NCBI RefSeq assembly: GCF_002479495.1
Contig: NZ_DLNQ01000005.1
Location: 691,095-755,094, forward strand
Source of the DNA: Brevundimonas sp. UBA7506
Lineage (GTDB): Bacteria > Pseudomonadota > Alphaproteobacteria > Caulobacterales > Caulobacteraceae
DNA length: 64,000 nt
Direction of reading: 5' to 3'
This document shows positions 25,083 through 33,776 of the stretch, piece after piece. The notes under the pieces are model-generated. The model made no database searches. It was not told where the DNA came from and saw nothing but the letters and a program-made list of their open reading frames with translations. The position numbers and the translations under genes were made by a program. How positions within the stretch are numbered: position 1 is the first letter of the stretch; every line of letters begins with the position of its first letter.

Positions 25083-26255
25083 TCAGGGTTTGAGGACGAC
25101 CTTGGTCCACTCATTGGGATTGTCGTGGAAGTTCTTGTAGGCCGTCGCCGCCTCCTCGAGGGGAAGGCGATGACTGATGAGGTCGGTCGTGTCGATCTGA
25201 CCGTCCATCACCAGCTCCAGCAGCTTGGGCAGGTATTTCTGCACATGGGTCTGCCCCGTCTTCAGGGTCAGCCCCTTCTGCATGAAGGCGCCGATCGGCA
25301 GCTTGTCGCCGATGCCGCCATAGACACCGGGCATGGAGATGCGGCCGCCCTTGCGGCAGGCCATGATGGCTTCGCGCAGGACGTGCTGGCGGTCCGTGCC
25401 CAGTTTCGTCTCCTGCTTGACCGCATCTATGATGTTGTCCGACGCGAAACCGTGCGCCTCCATGCCCACGGCGTCGATGCAGGCGTCAGGGCCGATGCCC
25501 GCCGTCATCTCCTTGAGGGCCTCCAGCACCTTGACCTCATGATAGTTGAGCACCTCGGCGCCGTTCTGTTTCGCCAGGGCGAGACGGCGCGGATGGTGGT
25601 CGATGGCGATCACCCGCGCCGCGCCCATGTGGATGGCGCTCTTGATCGTGAACAGGCCGACGGGCCCGCACCCCCAGACCACCACCGTGTCGCCCGGCTC
25701 GATCCCGGCGTTTTCCGCCGCCATCCAGCCGGTGGGGAAGATGTCCGACAGGAAGAGCACCCTCTCGTCCTCGATACCGTCAGGCACGACGATAGGTCCG
25801 ACGTCCGAATAGGGAATGCGGGCGTACTCCGCCTGCCCGCCCGCATAGCCGCCGGTCAGGTGCGAATAGCCGAACAGCCCCGCCGCCGGGTAGCCGTAGG
25901 CGACCTCGGAGGCGTCGGACTTGTCGGCCGGATTGGAGTTGTCGCAGGCGGAATACTGCTCCTTTCCGCAGAAGAAGCACTGGCCGCAGGCGATGACGAA
26001 GGGGACCACCACCTTCTGCCCGACCCGCAGGCTGGTGTTTCCGCGCCCCACCTCGACCACCTCGCCCATGAACTCGTGGCCGAGGATGTCGCCGCGGTGC
26101 ATGCCGGGGATGACGCTGTCATAGAGGTGAAGGTCCGAGCCGCAGATGGCGGTGGCGGTGATCCTGATGATGGCGTCGCGGGGATTGACGATCTCGGGAT
26201 CGGGGACCGTGTCCACCCGGACATCGTGTTTGCCGTGCCAGGTCAGTGCGCGCAT
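25083..26255 (-). CDS. Zinc-dependent alcohol/formaldehyde-type dehydrogenase
   Basis: A 390-residue medium-chain dehydrogenase. The catalytic zinc site begins CGSDLHLY (Cys about 38), followed by GHEFMGEV; a structural zinc loop [15 protein letters not shown] holds four Cys; the NAD-binding GCGPVG is near 190. It resembles the glutathione-independent formaldehyde/threonine dehydrogenase-like branch often found with stress genes. Substrate cannot be read from sequence. It follows the SRPBCC gene by 18 bases, so they form an operon ending at the terminator at 25017. Confidence 0.9.
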   Translation of the reverse strand: MRALTWHGKHDVRVDTVPDPEIVNPRDAIIRITATAICGSDLHLYDSVIPGMHRGDILGHEFMGEVVEVGRGNTSLRVGQKVVVPFVIACGQCFFCGKEQYSACDNSNPADKSDASEVAYGYPAAGLFGYSHLTGGYAGGQAEYARIPYSDVGPIVVPDGIEDERVLFLSDIFPTGWMAAENAGIEPGDTVVVWGCGPVGLFTIKSAIHMGAARVIAIDHHPRRLALAKQNGAEVLNYHEVKVLEALKEMTAGIGPDACIDAVGMEAHGFASDNIIDAVKQETKLGTDRQHVLREAIMACRKGGRISMPGVYGGIGDKLPIGAFMQKGLTLKTGQTHVQKYLPKLLELVMDGQIDTTDLISHRLPLEEAATAYKNFHDNPNEWTKVVLKP

Positions 26256-26273
26256 GGAATTCGTCCTTGAGGT

Positions 26274-26822
26274 TCAGCCGCGGGGCGCGGCGGCGGGAGC
26301 CTGGGAGGTGGAAACCTCCCCCGTCTCCATCAGCTGTTTGAAGCGGCGAAGCTCGCGTCGGGCCTGGATGCGCGGTTCGCGCTGCATCACCTTGGCCACC
26401 AGCTTCCCCACGGCGCCGGCGGGCGGGTCATAGCTGATCATGACGCGGACCTCGGTCCCTCGCCCGAAGGCGTTGTCGCGGAACTCGACCCAGCCCTCGT
26501 GATCGACGTCCGCCGCCTCCGTGGACCGCCAGGCGATCTTCTCGCCCGGCCGGTCTTCGACGATCTCGGTTTCCAGTTCGACATCCATGCCGCCGGGCCC
26601 GGCTATGACCCAGTCGCGTCCGTCGCTGCTGACGGACCGGACATTGGCCATGAAAAGAGGAAGGTTCCGGAACTCGCGCCAGAAGGCGTAGAGCTCGGAT
26701 CGGGGCCGGTTGATCATGACGGCCTGTATGGACGAGGAGGCATGATCCCCGTCATGGACGTCCTGGTTCAGAAAGCCTGTCGACGCCATGTCCGCGTCAG
26801 TGCTTGTCGGCTGCGTCTGCAT
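26274..26822 (-). CDS. SRPBCC family protein (polyketide cyclase/dehydrase-like)
   Basis: A 182-residue protein with the START-like fold pattern of SRPBCC proteins: a PRSELYAFWREFRNLPLFM start, a central GRDWVIAGPGGMDVELETEI strand set, and an RIQARRELRRFKQLMETGE C-terminal helix. Such proteins bind hydrophobic ligands. It is commonly found next to Zn-dehydrogenases like the one downstream, suggesting a shared small-molecule task that is still unknown. Confidence 0.85.
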   Translation of the reverse strand: MQTQPTSTDADMASTGFLNQDVHDGDHASSSIQAVMINRPRSELYAFWREFRNLPLFMANVRSVSSDGRDWVIAGPGGMDVELETEIVEDRPGEKIAWRSTEAADVDHEGWVEFRDNAFGRGTEVRVMISYDPPAGAVGKLVAKVMQREPRIQARRELRRFKQLMETGEVSTSQAPAAAPRG

Positions 26823-26864
26823 GATTTCTCTCCGGTTCCGGGGAGGCGCGGCCGCCTCCGCCCA

Positions 26865-27323
26865 TCATAGTTTCCCGCGCGCCTTGGCCAGCTCGCGAAC
26901 AAGCCTGGTCCGTGTCTGGTCAAACTGCGCCTTCTCATCGGCGGCCCGCGCTTCAAGGTTTTTCATCTCGGCGCGAACAGCCTCCGCGCTGTCGGCGTGA
27001 GCCCGATCAAGCGCCTCCAGTTCGTTCTCGAGGCTCCGAACCCGACGCTGCTCCGCCGCGGTCGGTCGCTTGCGCGCCTTCCGCCGCGCCGCCCGGGGAC
27101 CGGCCTGGCCGACATCAACCGCCAGCCCCCGCTCGACGACCTCACCAGGGCGCGCCCGAGCCGCCTCGGCGTCCTCGGCTTCGGGCGCCTCCCTGGCGAG
27201 CCCGGAAGCGAAGATGTCTTGCTGAATGCCCCAGGCGGCCAGGGCCTTGGGTCGGGAGGGGGCGGCCACCGTGAAACGGTGAAACCCGTCCGACCATTCA
27301 AAGACCTTCAGCCTGGGCGCCAT
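26865..27323 (-). CDS. Hypothetical protein with C-terminal coiled coil
   Basis: A 152-residue soluble protein. Residues 1-45 form a small domain (WSDGFHRFTVAAPSRPKALAAWG), then come a Pro/Ala/Arg-rich linker and a charged helix from about 90 to 150 that looks like a coiled coil. I recall similar unnamed proteins in related genomes but no family name. It lies four bases after the DUF4142 stop and likely shares its transcript. Confidence 0.6.
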   Translation of the reverse strand: MAPRLKVFEWSDGFHRFTVAAPSRPKALAAWGIQQDIFASGLAREAPEAEDAEAARARPGEVVERGLAVDVGQAGPRAARRKARKRPTAAEQRRVRSLENELEALDRAHADSAEAVRAEMKNLEARAADEKAQFDQTRTRLVRELAKARGKL

Positions 27324-27328
27324 GTCGC

Positions 27329-27928
<600 letters not shown>

Positions 27929-27954
27929 GAGCTCCTTGTGGATGTGACAGACGA

Positions 27955-27998
27955 AGCGCACGTCGGGCCGGGGGGTTTCCAGCGACCGCTACCGGTCA
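27955..27998 (-). promoter_or_regulatory. Palindrome plus EcfG-like promoter for DUF4142 gene
   Basis: CGACCG-CTAC-CGGTCA (27983-27998). Reading the minus strand, GAAAC at 27979-27975 lies three bases on, then 16 bases, then CGCT (27958-27955). The core begins 55 bases upstream of ATG 27928. A second palindrome-like site (TGTCGG-AAAG-GCGACA, 28043-28058) lies further upstream without a matching -35/-10. Confidence 0.6.
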
Positions 27999-28014
27999 CG
28001 ACGAGGCCCCTGCG

Positions 28015-28033
28015 AGCCCCGCGCAGCGGGGCT
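28015..28033. terminator. GC-rich hairpin
   Basis: AGCCCCGC / GCGGGGCT with a three-base loop, 180 bases beyond the stop of the minus-strand gene at 28214 and just upstream of the DUF4142 promoter. It could end the upstream transcript. No U-tract. Confidence 0.4.
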
Positions 28034-28213
28034 GCCCGACACTGTCGGAAAGGCGACACAAGGCCCATCCACCGCCTGCGCCCCGCCGGAACCTGCGCAG
28101 GGGCGTGTCCGTTGGAAAGCCGCCGGCCGAGCGCTGGGGGTCTCGGTCCGCCGAGAGCGCCAAGGCGAAGCCTGCGCTCGCCCCGTCGCCCCGTTCGAGC
28201 GGCGGCGGGGCTC

Positions 28214-28429
28214 CTAGGCTTGGTCTAGCCCCAGATCACGACGGAGACCGGCGAGAAAGCCCCGGGTGACCTCCATGGACGGGCTCTTCCCGACCTTGTC
28301 GTCCGCCTGGAGCAAGAGGCGCCGCACCTCCTCCTGGTCGAGAAGTCCCTTCTCCACGAGGGTGTCGAGCAGGGTCAGGTTGAGGGCGATGGAGGCGAGC
28401 GAAAGCGCTCCGGACTGCTGGGCGTTCAT
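28214..28429 (-). CDS. 71-residue helical hypothetical protein
   Basis: A small soluble, Leu-rich helical protein (LTLLDTLVEKGLLDQEEVRRLLLQAD) with no recognised family. The sequence around EKGLLDQEEVRRLL resembles SHOCT-like or short dimerisation helices, but this is weak. An inverted repeat (ACAGGG-CTAT-CCCTGT, 28451-28466) lies 22 bases upstream and could be an operator. Confidence 0.6.
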   Translation of the reverse strand: MNAQQSGALSLASIALNLTLLDTLVEKGLLDQEEVRRLLLQADDKVGKSPSMEVTRGFLAGLRRDLGLDQA

Positions 28430-28485
28430 GAGGGGCGTCCTAGCGGTGAGACAGGGCTATCCCTGTCGCAGAGGTCCGTTTCACA

Positions 28486-28530
28486 CGCTCTCTACCCGAC
28501 ACAGGGAGCCCTTGCGGCGCTTGGCGCGTC
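28486..28530 (+). promoter_or_regulatory. Half-palindrome plus EcfG-like promoter for DUF6766 gene
   Basis: The right arm CCGACA (28496-28501) is perfect and the left arm is poor. Three bases later comes GGAGC (28505-28509), then 17 bases, then CGTC (28527-28530), 53 bases before ATG 28583. Read the other way, GAAAC also sits three bases from the palindrome, so the site might serve the gene at 28214, though that side has no -10. Confidence 0.4.
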
Positions 28531-28582
28531 AGAGGAGCCCTGGCCGTCAAGCGACGTCTTTCATGGAGGAACCGGAGGCCCC

Positions 28583-29239
28583 ATGCGTTTCTTGCGAGAC
28601 AACAGCCTGACCCTTGTCCTGACGCTCTTCTTCGCCCTCAGCATCCTGGGCCACGCCCTCGCGGGCTGGCGCGTCGAGACGGCGGAGGCCCTGCGACACG
28701 GTCAGGACGGCGGCACGCTGATGGCATACCTGGGAAGCGCCCCCTTCCTGTCGACCGTCTTCGAAAACTGGGAGAGCGAGTTCCTGCAGATGGCGGCCTA
28801 TGTGGTCCTCACGGCCTTCCTGATACAGAAGGGCTCGTCCGAATCCCGGGATCCCGAGGCTCCGCCGCGCGACGCCGACCTGGCGGCCCAGGCCCGAAAG
28901 CCGGGCGCGCCCGCGCCGCTGCGCTGGGGCGCCTTCTCACGCGCGGTCTACGCACGTGCCCTGGGTCTGGCGCTGATCCTGCTTTTCATCCTCTCCTTCC
29001 TCGTCCACTGGACCCAGAGCGCGCGAGCGGCCGGCGAAGAGGCGCGGCAGCATGGAGAAGCCGCGAAGGGCGCTCTCGCCTATCTCGCCGACCCGCAGCT
29101 CTGGTTCGAGTCCTTCCAGAACTGGCAGAGCGAGTTCCTGTCCACGGCGGTGCTGGTGGTCCTGTCGATCTTCCTGAGGCAGCGCGAGTCGCCCGAATCC
29201 AAGCCGGTCGCCGCCCCCCACGACCACACCGGCGACTAG
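28583..29239 (+). CDS. DUF6766 family membrane protein
   Basis: A 218-residue inner-membrane protein with two similar halves, each with a span (about 10-30 and 130-150) followed by an ENWESEFLQ or QNWQSEFLS motif and another span. This internal duplication is the DUF6766 layout. Function unknown. ATG 28583 has GGAGG just upstream. Convergent with the DUF72 gene, overlapping by four bases. Confidence 0.85.
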   Translation: MRFLRDNSLTLVLTLFFALSILGHALAGWRVETAEALRHGQDGGTLMAYLGSAPFLSTVFENWESEFLQMAAYVVLTAFLIQKGSSESRDPEAPPRDADLAAQARKPGAPAPLRWGAFSRAVYARALGLALILLFILSFLVHWTQSARAAGEEARQHGEAAKGALAYLADPQLWFESFQNWQSEFLSTAVLVVLSIFLRQRESPESKPVAAPHDHTGD

Positions 29240-30003
29240 GCGGCGCCCGCCAGAGCAGCGAGCGCCAGCGCGTCCGCGGCGGCCTCGCCCGAGGCGGTGT
29301 TGTCGAAGACGACCCAGCGCTCGGCCCCGGCGGTGCCCGCCGCCATGACCCTTTGCAGGATGGCCTTGAGCCGCTCGCCCCCGTAGGCCGAGCGATACAT
29401 GTCCGGACTGCCGTGAAGACGAAAATAGACCAGGCTTGCGGCGCCGCCAGGCCGGCCCGCGCCCGGCGCCGGCTCCGGCTCCGGATCGGCCGCGACGCGC
29501 GCGACCTGGCGCGAGGCGAGCCAGTCATCCGCCGAGGCCGTGAACCAGGAAGGATGTCGCGGCTCCAGAACGATCGACGCCTCGAGCAGGGCGCGGCAGG
29601 CGTGCAGGAAGGAACCTGTCCGGGTCTCGTCAAAGGCCAGGCCGGGCGGCGTCTGGATCAGGACGGGCCCCAGGCGATCGCCCAGCCCCCTGAGATCGGC
29701 GGCCAGGTCCGCGAGCAGGCCTTCGCAGTTCTCCAGCTTGCGACGGTGCGTGATCTCGCGCGGCGCCTTGACGGCGAACCGAAAATCCGGCGGCGTGGCG
29801 GCGGCCCAGCGCTCAAAGGTCGAGACCCGGTGGCGGCGGTAGAAGGTGGAGTTGATCTCCACGGCGCCGAGCCGGCCGGCGTAGCGTTCGAGCCCGCTCC
29901 CCTCGACAGGAAACCGGTCTCTCACCCCGGCCGGTATGGCCCAGCCCGCCGTGCCGACACGAAGCTTCATCTCGCCGGGGGTCTCCGCCGGGGCGGCCTG
30001 CAT
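29236..30003 (-). CDS. DUF72 domain protein (YecE-like)
   Basis: A 255-residue TIM-barrel protein of the DUF72/YecE family: GTAGW near the start, EINSTFYR (about 50-57), FAVKAPREITH, then LEPRHPSW and VYFRLHG, which line the conserved pocket. Enzyme activity is not known; the fold suggests a sugar- or nucleotide-type ligand. It lies three bases after the small gene at 30007 and is probably co-transcribed with it. Confidence 0.92.
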   Translation of the reverse strand: MQAAPAETPGEMKLRVGTAGWAIPAGVRDRFPVEGSGLERYAGRLGAVEINSTFYRRHRVSTFERWAAATPPDFRFAVKAPREITHRRKLENCEGLLADLAADLRGLGDRLGPVLIQTPPGLAFDETRTGSFLHACRALLEASIVLEPRHPSWFTASADDWLASRQVARVAADPEPEPAPGAGRPGGAASLVYFRLHGSPDMYRSAYGGERLKAILQRVMAAGTAGAERWVVFDNTASGEAAADALALAALAGAA

Positions 30004-30006
30004 GGA

Positions 30007-30255
30007 TCACGAAGCATCGCGACGGGCCGCCATGCCGGGCGTGGTCGGCGCGAGCTCCTCCGCCTGGGTCTTGGGGGGCGGACCATCGGTTCTTTGAAGG
30101 CCGTCGTCGGGCGTCTCGCGGATCGAAAGAATGGAGTCCCCGCTGTTCAACAGCGGGGCGGCGGCGTCCGCCGCCTGGGCGTCCGTCGGAGAAGGCACCC
30201 TCAGCTTGCGCTCGGCGCCATGGGCGTCGGCGACGACGATCTCATAGAATTTCAT
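30007..30255 (-). CDS. 82-residue hypothetical protein
   Basis: A small protein beginning MKFYEIVVADAHGAERKLRV, with a strand-turn-strand start, a helix (TDAQAADAAAPLL) and a Pro-rich acidic tail. It has the look of the other short strand-helix proteins here, but no family is certain. ATG 30255 is chosen over 30261 because GAGGA lies six bases before it. Probably co-transcribed with the DUF72 gene. Confidence 0.55.
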   Translation of the reverse strand: MKFYEIVVADAHGAERKLRVPSPTDAQAADAAAPLLNSGDSILSIRETPDDGLQRTDGPPPKTQAEELAPTTPGMAARRDAS

Positions 30256-30404
30256 GTCCATTCCTCACCTGGCTCGGGATTGTCTGTACGACCGCGAAGG
30301 ACCTGGGCGTCCGGCCGCTCGCTGCTCCCGGGTAGCGCTTCGGCGGCCCACGCGTTCCGGAGGCGTCCTCGAAACGGCGGATCGGCGAGCCAGCGGCTCC
30401 CCCG

Positions 30405-30429
30405 GGAACAGGCGAGGGCTCCGGGCGCT
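30405..30429 (+). promoter_or_regulatory. EcfG-like promoter
   Basis: GGAAC (30405-30409), 16 bases, CGCT (30426-30429), 38 bases before ATG 30468. No shared palindrome upstream. Confidence 0.4.
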
Positions 30430-30467
30430 TGAACCCACGAACACCCGGCCAGAAGGAAGGCGCTCCG

Positions 30468-30662
30468 ATGAAATCCGCCGACAAGCCGCCAGTCCTGCGC
30501 AACCCCCGGCGCCTCCTGCAGTTCGGAGGCCTCCTCCTTCTGCTCCTGGCCCTTGTCTACCTCGCCACGGCATTGACCGGGTTTCTGAGAAATCAGGAAA
30601 AGCGACCCGACCCGCGAATGACGGGCGCCGAGGCGCCCCTTGAGCGAGCTGCAGGCGATTGA
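30468..30662 (+). CDS. 64-residue single-span membrane protein
   Basis: A short protein with a basic start, one Leu-rich span (about 16-38) and an acidic, Pro-rich end. ATG 30468 has AAGGAAGG seven bases upstream, better than the longer reading from 30429. An EcfG-like promoter lies just before it. No family recognised. Confidence 0.6.
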   Translation: MKSADKPPVLRNPRRLLQFGGLLLLLLALVYLATALTGFLRNQEKRPDPRMTGAEAPLERAAGD

Positions 30663-30677
30663 AGTTCGCGCTCAAAG

Positions 30678-30721
30678 AGTCGGAAGCCGGACCCATGGAA
30701 CGCCGCCGCATGGGTCTCGTT
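30678..30721 (+). promoter_or_regulatory. Palindrome plus perfect EcfG-consensus promoter
   Basis: AGTCGG-AAGC-CGGACC (30678-30693; one mismatch per arm), three bases, GGAAC (30697-30701), exactly 16 bases, CGTT (30718-30721). This is a full match to the established EcfG consensus at the standard distance from the palindrome. It drives the small gene at 30761. Confidence 0.75.
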
Positions 30722-30760
30722 ACGCCCTCCCGATGAACAGAAGGGAGACTGTCAGCTTCG

Positions 30761-30964
30761 ATGTTTGCGGATCGCGTCTACGATCAGGACTTCTTCGCCG
30801 CCATGGCCGACCGCGGCTTCTATGTCTTCACGTCGCCGCCCTGCCCTGCGGCGGCTCCGGCTAAGCGCCCGGAACCGGTTGCGCCGGACCCTCTTCCGAA
30901 CAAATGCGGTCAGGACGTCGTCCAGTCCGCCCCGGCCGTCCCTGCGCTGGCCGAGGCGGCCTGA
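30761..30964 (+). CDS. 67-residue hypothetical protein in the palindrome regulon
   Basis: A short protein with a structured start (MFADRVYDQDFFAAMADRGFYVF) and a Pro/Ala-rich remainder. The GGGAG ribosome site is 13 bases away, longer than ideal, so by itself the ORF is weak. The consensus EcfG promoter and palindrome 40-83 bases upstream make it credible. No family recognised. Confidence 0.5.
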   Translation: MFADRVYDQDFFAAMADRGFYVFTSPPCPAAAPAKRPEPVAPDPLPNKCGQDVVQSAPAVPALAEAA

Positions 30965-31091
30965 GACCGTCGAGCCGCACCGGCGCTCCTCCACGAGCGG
31001 GCGAGATGCGGCGGCCGAGGTTCAGGCTCGCCGATCTCCCCCCAAGGCGACACCGGCCGCGAGGGCTGACCGGTCCCGCTGATCCGCAGCC

Positions 31092-31360
31092 CTCTGGCTG
31101 GTTCGCCACGGGCAAGCGTCGGCGATGTCGCGGTTGAGGCCGCCGGCCATGATCGCATCCAGCTTGAAATGCGGGACGCGGACGTACCGCTGAGCCCCCA
31201 AGGCCTTGTGCAGGCCCGCGCCCCCGAAACCTGGTTCGCGAACCTTCCCGCTCACGAACGCCCCGAAGTCGTGCTGGCTTCACCCTGTCGTCGCTCCCTT
31301 GAGACCGCCGAGACCTTGCGCGCGGCGGGCGGCCGGTCTGAGGCCTACGCGAGGCCCCTG
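31092..31360 (+). pseudogene. Broken histidine phosphatase (phosphoglycerate mutase-like)
   Basis: The phosphatase signature LWLVRHG is read at 31092-31112 in one frame. From about 31118 the homology continues in another frame (GDVAVEAAGHDRIQLEMRDA, then DVPLSPQG, VVLASPCRRSLETAETLRAAGG). The shift equals loss of a single base at about 31114-31118. The sequence then loses similarity near 31350, well short of a full domain. The gene is therefore frameshifted and 3'-truncated. Family members dephosphorylate small phosphate esters through the RHG His. Confidence 0.75.
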
Positions 31361-31394
31361 GCGAGGGCGCCCCGCAGCACGCCTGGATCCGCAA

Positions 31395-32300
31395 TCAGGA
31401 CTGGGCTTCCAGGGGCGTGGTTCGCCCGGCTCCCGGGCCGGCGCCGAGATCGGCTCCGGTGATCGGATCGGCCGAAGGGTCGGACCGGGTGCGGGCCGCA
31501 AAGGCCTGCACCGTCTTCTTGTCGGCCGCCGACAGCTTGACCGAGGCGTCCCCCGCGCCGCCGTCCACCGCCGCCTGGGCGTCGCGATCATCGACGACCT
31601 CCCACTGCTCGCCTTCGTTCCAGGCCCCTCTCGCATCGCCCTCCCCCTGGGACATGTTGTAGTATTTGTCGGCGAAGTCCGGATGGCCCGGAAGCTTGCC
31701 GGGCGGGAAGTTGGCGGGGATGGCGTAGAGGGCCTTCTCGAAGGACTTCTGGTGGGCCACTTCGCGCGTCATCAGGAAGGTCAGGGCGTCCTTGATCCCC
31801 GGATCGTCGGTGACGTTGATCAACCGCTCATAGACGATCTTGGCCCGGGACTCGGCCGCGATATTGGAGCGCAGATCGCAGGCCGGATCGCCGATGGAGT
31901 CGATATAGGCCGCCGTCCAGGGCACGCCGGCGGAGTTGATCAGAGCCGTGCCGCCCCCATAGAGGATGGACATGGTGTGGCTTTCGCCGCCTGAGGTCAT
32001 GCCGGCGTAAAGGTCCGCTTCCTCCTCGGCGGCCTCGGCGAGCCTTCCCTTGGCCCCGCGGTTGAGCATGGCGACGATCGAGCCGATGATCTCCAGGTGG
32101 CTCAGTTCCTCCGTGGCGATGTCCATCAGCATGTCGCGACGACCGACGTCCTCGTCGGCCAGCCCCTGAGTGAAGTAGCGCATGGCGGCCGCCAGTTCCC
32201 CCTGGGGTCCGCCGAACTGTTCGAGCATCAGCGTGGCGAGGGCCGGGTTAGGTTCGGCGACCCGAACCGTATACATCAGCTTCTTGTTATGCATGAACAT
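31395..32300 (-). CDS. Manganese catalase
   Basis: A 301-residue di-manganese catalase that breaks down hydrogen peroxide in the cytoplasm without haem. The ligand pattern is visible: Glu in PQGELAAAMRYF (about residue 34), TEELSHLE with Glu and His (about 64-70), AAESRAKIVYE (Glu about 149) and REVAHQKSFE (Glu/His about 179-182). The tail from about 240 is Ala/Gly-rich. ATG 32300 (or ATG 32294); ribosome site weak. Sits after the ferritin-like gene on the same strand. Confidence 0.95.
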   Translation of the reverse strand: MFMHNKKLMYTVRVAEPNPALATLMLEQFGGPQGELAAAMRYFTQGLADEDVGRRDMLMDIATEELSHLEIIGSIVAMLNRGAKGRLAEAAEEEADLYAGMTSGGESHTMSILYGGGTALINSAGVPWTAAYIDSIGDPACDLRSNIAAESRAKIVYERLINVTDDPGIKDALTFLMTREVAHQKSFEKALYAIPANFPPGKLPGHPDFADKYYNMSQGEGDARGAWNEGEQWEVVDDRDAQAAVDGGAGDASVKLSAADKKTVQAFAARTRSDPSADPITGADLGAGPGAGRTTPLEAQS

Positions 32301-32355
32301 GATGTCGTCATCCGATTGATAAAAAGGAAAATAGGTTCAGAATTCGCCTGATAGC

Positions 32356-32874
32356 TCAGCGGCTGGCCTTCTCGCCGGCGCGCCTGAGCTCGAGGTGTTT
32401 CTCGACCAGCATGGGCAGGCTGTCGTTGACCCAGCGCGCCATGCGCACCTCCTCCTCCAGGGTGGCGGCGAGGGGGTCGTAGGCCGCCGAATAGCCCCCG
32501 CTCTCAGCCAGAAGGATCAGGGCCCGGTAGGAGGCCGCCTCGAAGTTCTCGAAGGCGTAGTTGGCGAAAGCGTTCTTCAGAATCTCGTCCTCGGCGAAGC
32601 TGTGGCTCATGGCCGCCAGATTGCCGCCGAGCGAGAGCGCAGCGTCCTTTAGCCCGGACGGCTTCTCGTCGAAGCCGTCTAGCAGGGTCTCCAGACGGAG
32701 GATCTGTCCCTCGGTCTCATGACGGTGGGCCTTCAACCGGTCGGCGACCTCGGTGAAGTTTCGGGCGCGGTCGATCTGGCGATCCATCAGGGCCAGGGCC
32801 TGGTTTTCCACGGCATGGGCGTTCTTGAGGCCCGTGACGAAGACGTCGCGCCAGACGTCGTCTGCATTGGTCAT
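32356..32874 (-). CDS. Ferritin-like YciE/YciF (DUF892) family protein
   Basis: A 172-residue four-helix protein with the YciF pattern: DVFVTGLKNAHAVENQALALM start, HRHETEGQILRLETLL, AEDEILKNAFANYAFENFEAASYRAL and a late LEEEVRMARW helix, giving conserved Glu/His positions for a possible di-iron site. The family is stress-induced; activity is unsettled. It is 55 bases before the Mn catalase and has its own palindrome promoter, consistent with joint control. Confidence 0.92.
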   Translation of the reverse strand: MTNADDVWRDVFVTGLKNAHAVENQALALMDRQIDRARNFTEVADRLKAHRHETEGQILRLETLLDGFDEKPSGLKDAALSLGGNLAAMSHSFAEDEILKNAFANYAFENFEAASYRALILLAESGGYSAAYDPLAATLEEEVRMARWVNDSLPMLVEKHLELRRAGEKASR

Positions 32875-32909
32875 GTCGGCGTCCCTCCTTGCAGTCGGTT
32901 CAGGAGGCT

Positions 32910-32954
32910 AACCCCCGCGACGAGCGCCGGGACCGGCGTGTCGGGTTCAGGTCA
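32910..32954 (-). promoter_or_regulatory. Palindrome plus EcfG-like promoter for ferritin-like gene
   Basis: TGTCGG-GTTC-AGGTCA (32939-32954). On the minus strand four bases later is GGTCC (32934-32930), 16 bases, then GGTT (32913-32910). The core begins 65 bases upstream of ATG 32874 and overlaps the last codon of the cyanophycinase gene. Confidence 0.5.
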
Positions 32955-33776
32955 CTGCGGATCGCCGCTCCCGCCCGTCTCTTCGGGGGTCGCGCGCTGC
33001 GGACGACGGCCGGCGAGGTCGAAGCCGTCGTCCCGAGCAAGCACGTGGAGACGCACGTCGAACATGGACAGGGCGTCCTCGGCGCCGCCTTCCGAGATGT
33101 TGGAGTGGGTCGCGTCCTCTCCATCGACGACATAGACGGCGCCGTCTCCGATCACCCTCAACCGCCCCTGCTCCACCACCACAGCCGTGTTTTCGTCGAC
33201 GCCCAACCCCATGAGCCGCGGGTTGTGGGCCACCGCGCCCAGCAGGCGGCCGAACCTTCCCCTTTCGGCGAAATGCTGGTCGATGATGACATTGGGGAGC
33301 AGACCGAAGCCCGGGGCCATATGCACCTCGCCGATCCGATAGGATTCCGCGCTGGGTCCCTTGACCAGCATGGTCTCGCTCATCACCGACGCGCCCGCCG
33401 ACGTCCCCGCGATCACGCCGCCACGCGCATGGAGATCACGAATTCGTCGCTCTATCGGCGTGTCGCCGATCTGGCTGGCCAGCCTCAGCTGGTCGCCGCC
33501 GCTGAAGAAGACGCCTGCGGCGCCGTCGAGCAAGGCGAGAAGGTCCTGTTCGTGGCTTTCCGCCCGGTCCTCGACGTAGAGTTCGATCAGTTCCCCGACG
33601 CCGAGGCCCCTGAAGCCTTCCCGATAGCTGTCGAAATAGCCCTCGGGCTCATGGGAGGCGATGGTCGCGATGACCAGCTTGCCGCCGTCGAGACGCCGCG
33701 CGACCTCGTTGAGGATGACCCGCTCGCCGGTCTTGTCCTCATGTCCGCCGATGATGATCAGAGGGCCCTCACCCAT
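32952..33776 (-). CDS. cphB: Cyanophycinase
   Basis: A 274-residue serine-type exopeptidase of the cyanophycinase family, which releases beta-Asp-Arg dipeptides from cyanophycin. The nucleophile motif GTSAGAS is at residues 124-130 (Ser126), preceded by FFSGGDQLRL. ATG 33776 is used: GGAG lies seven bases upstream, and it overlaps the cphA end by eight bases, so the two genes are coupled. The Arg/Pro tail after about 250 is longer than usual. It completes a synthesis-plus-degradation set for a nitrogen storage polymer. Confidence 0.93.
   Translation of the reverse strand: MGEGPLIIIGGHEDKTGERVILNEVARRLDGGKLVIATIASHEPEGYFDSYREGFRGLGVGELIELYVEDRAESHEQDLLALLDGAAGVFFSGGDQLRLASQIGDTPIERRIRDLHARGGVIAGTSAGASVMSETMLVKGPSAESYRIGEVHMAPGFGLLPNVIIDQHFAERGRFGRLLGAVAHNPRLMGLGVDENTAVVVEQGRLRVIGDGAVYVVDGEDATHSNISEGGAEDALSMFDVRLHVLARDDGFDLAGRRPQRATPEETGGSGDPQ

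Noticed and set aside
28043..28058. TGTCGG-AAAG-GCGACA upstream of DUF4142 as an independent promoter
   Set aside because: The palindrome is good but neither direction has a -35/-10 pair at the right spacing; it may be a secondary operator at most.
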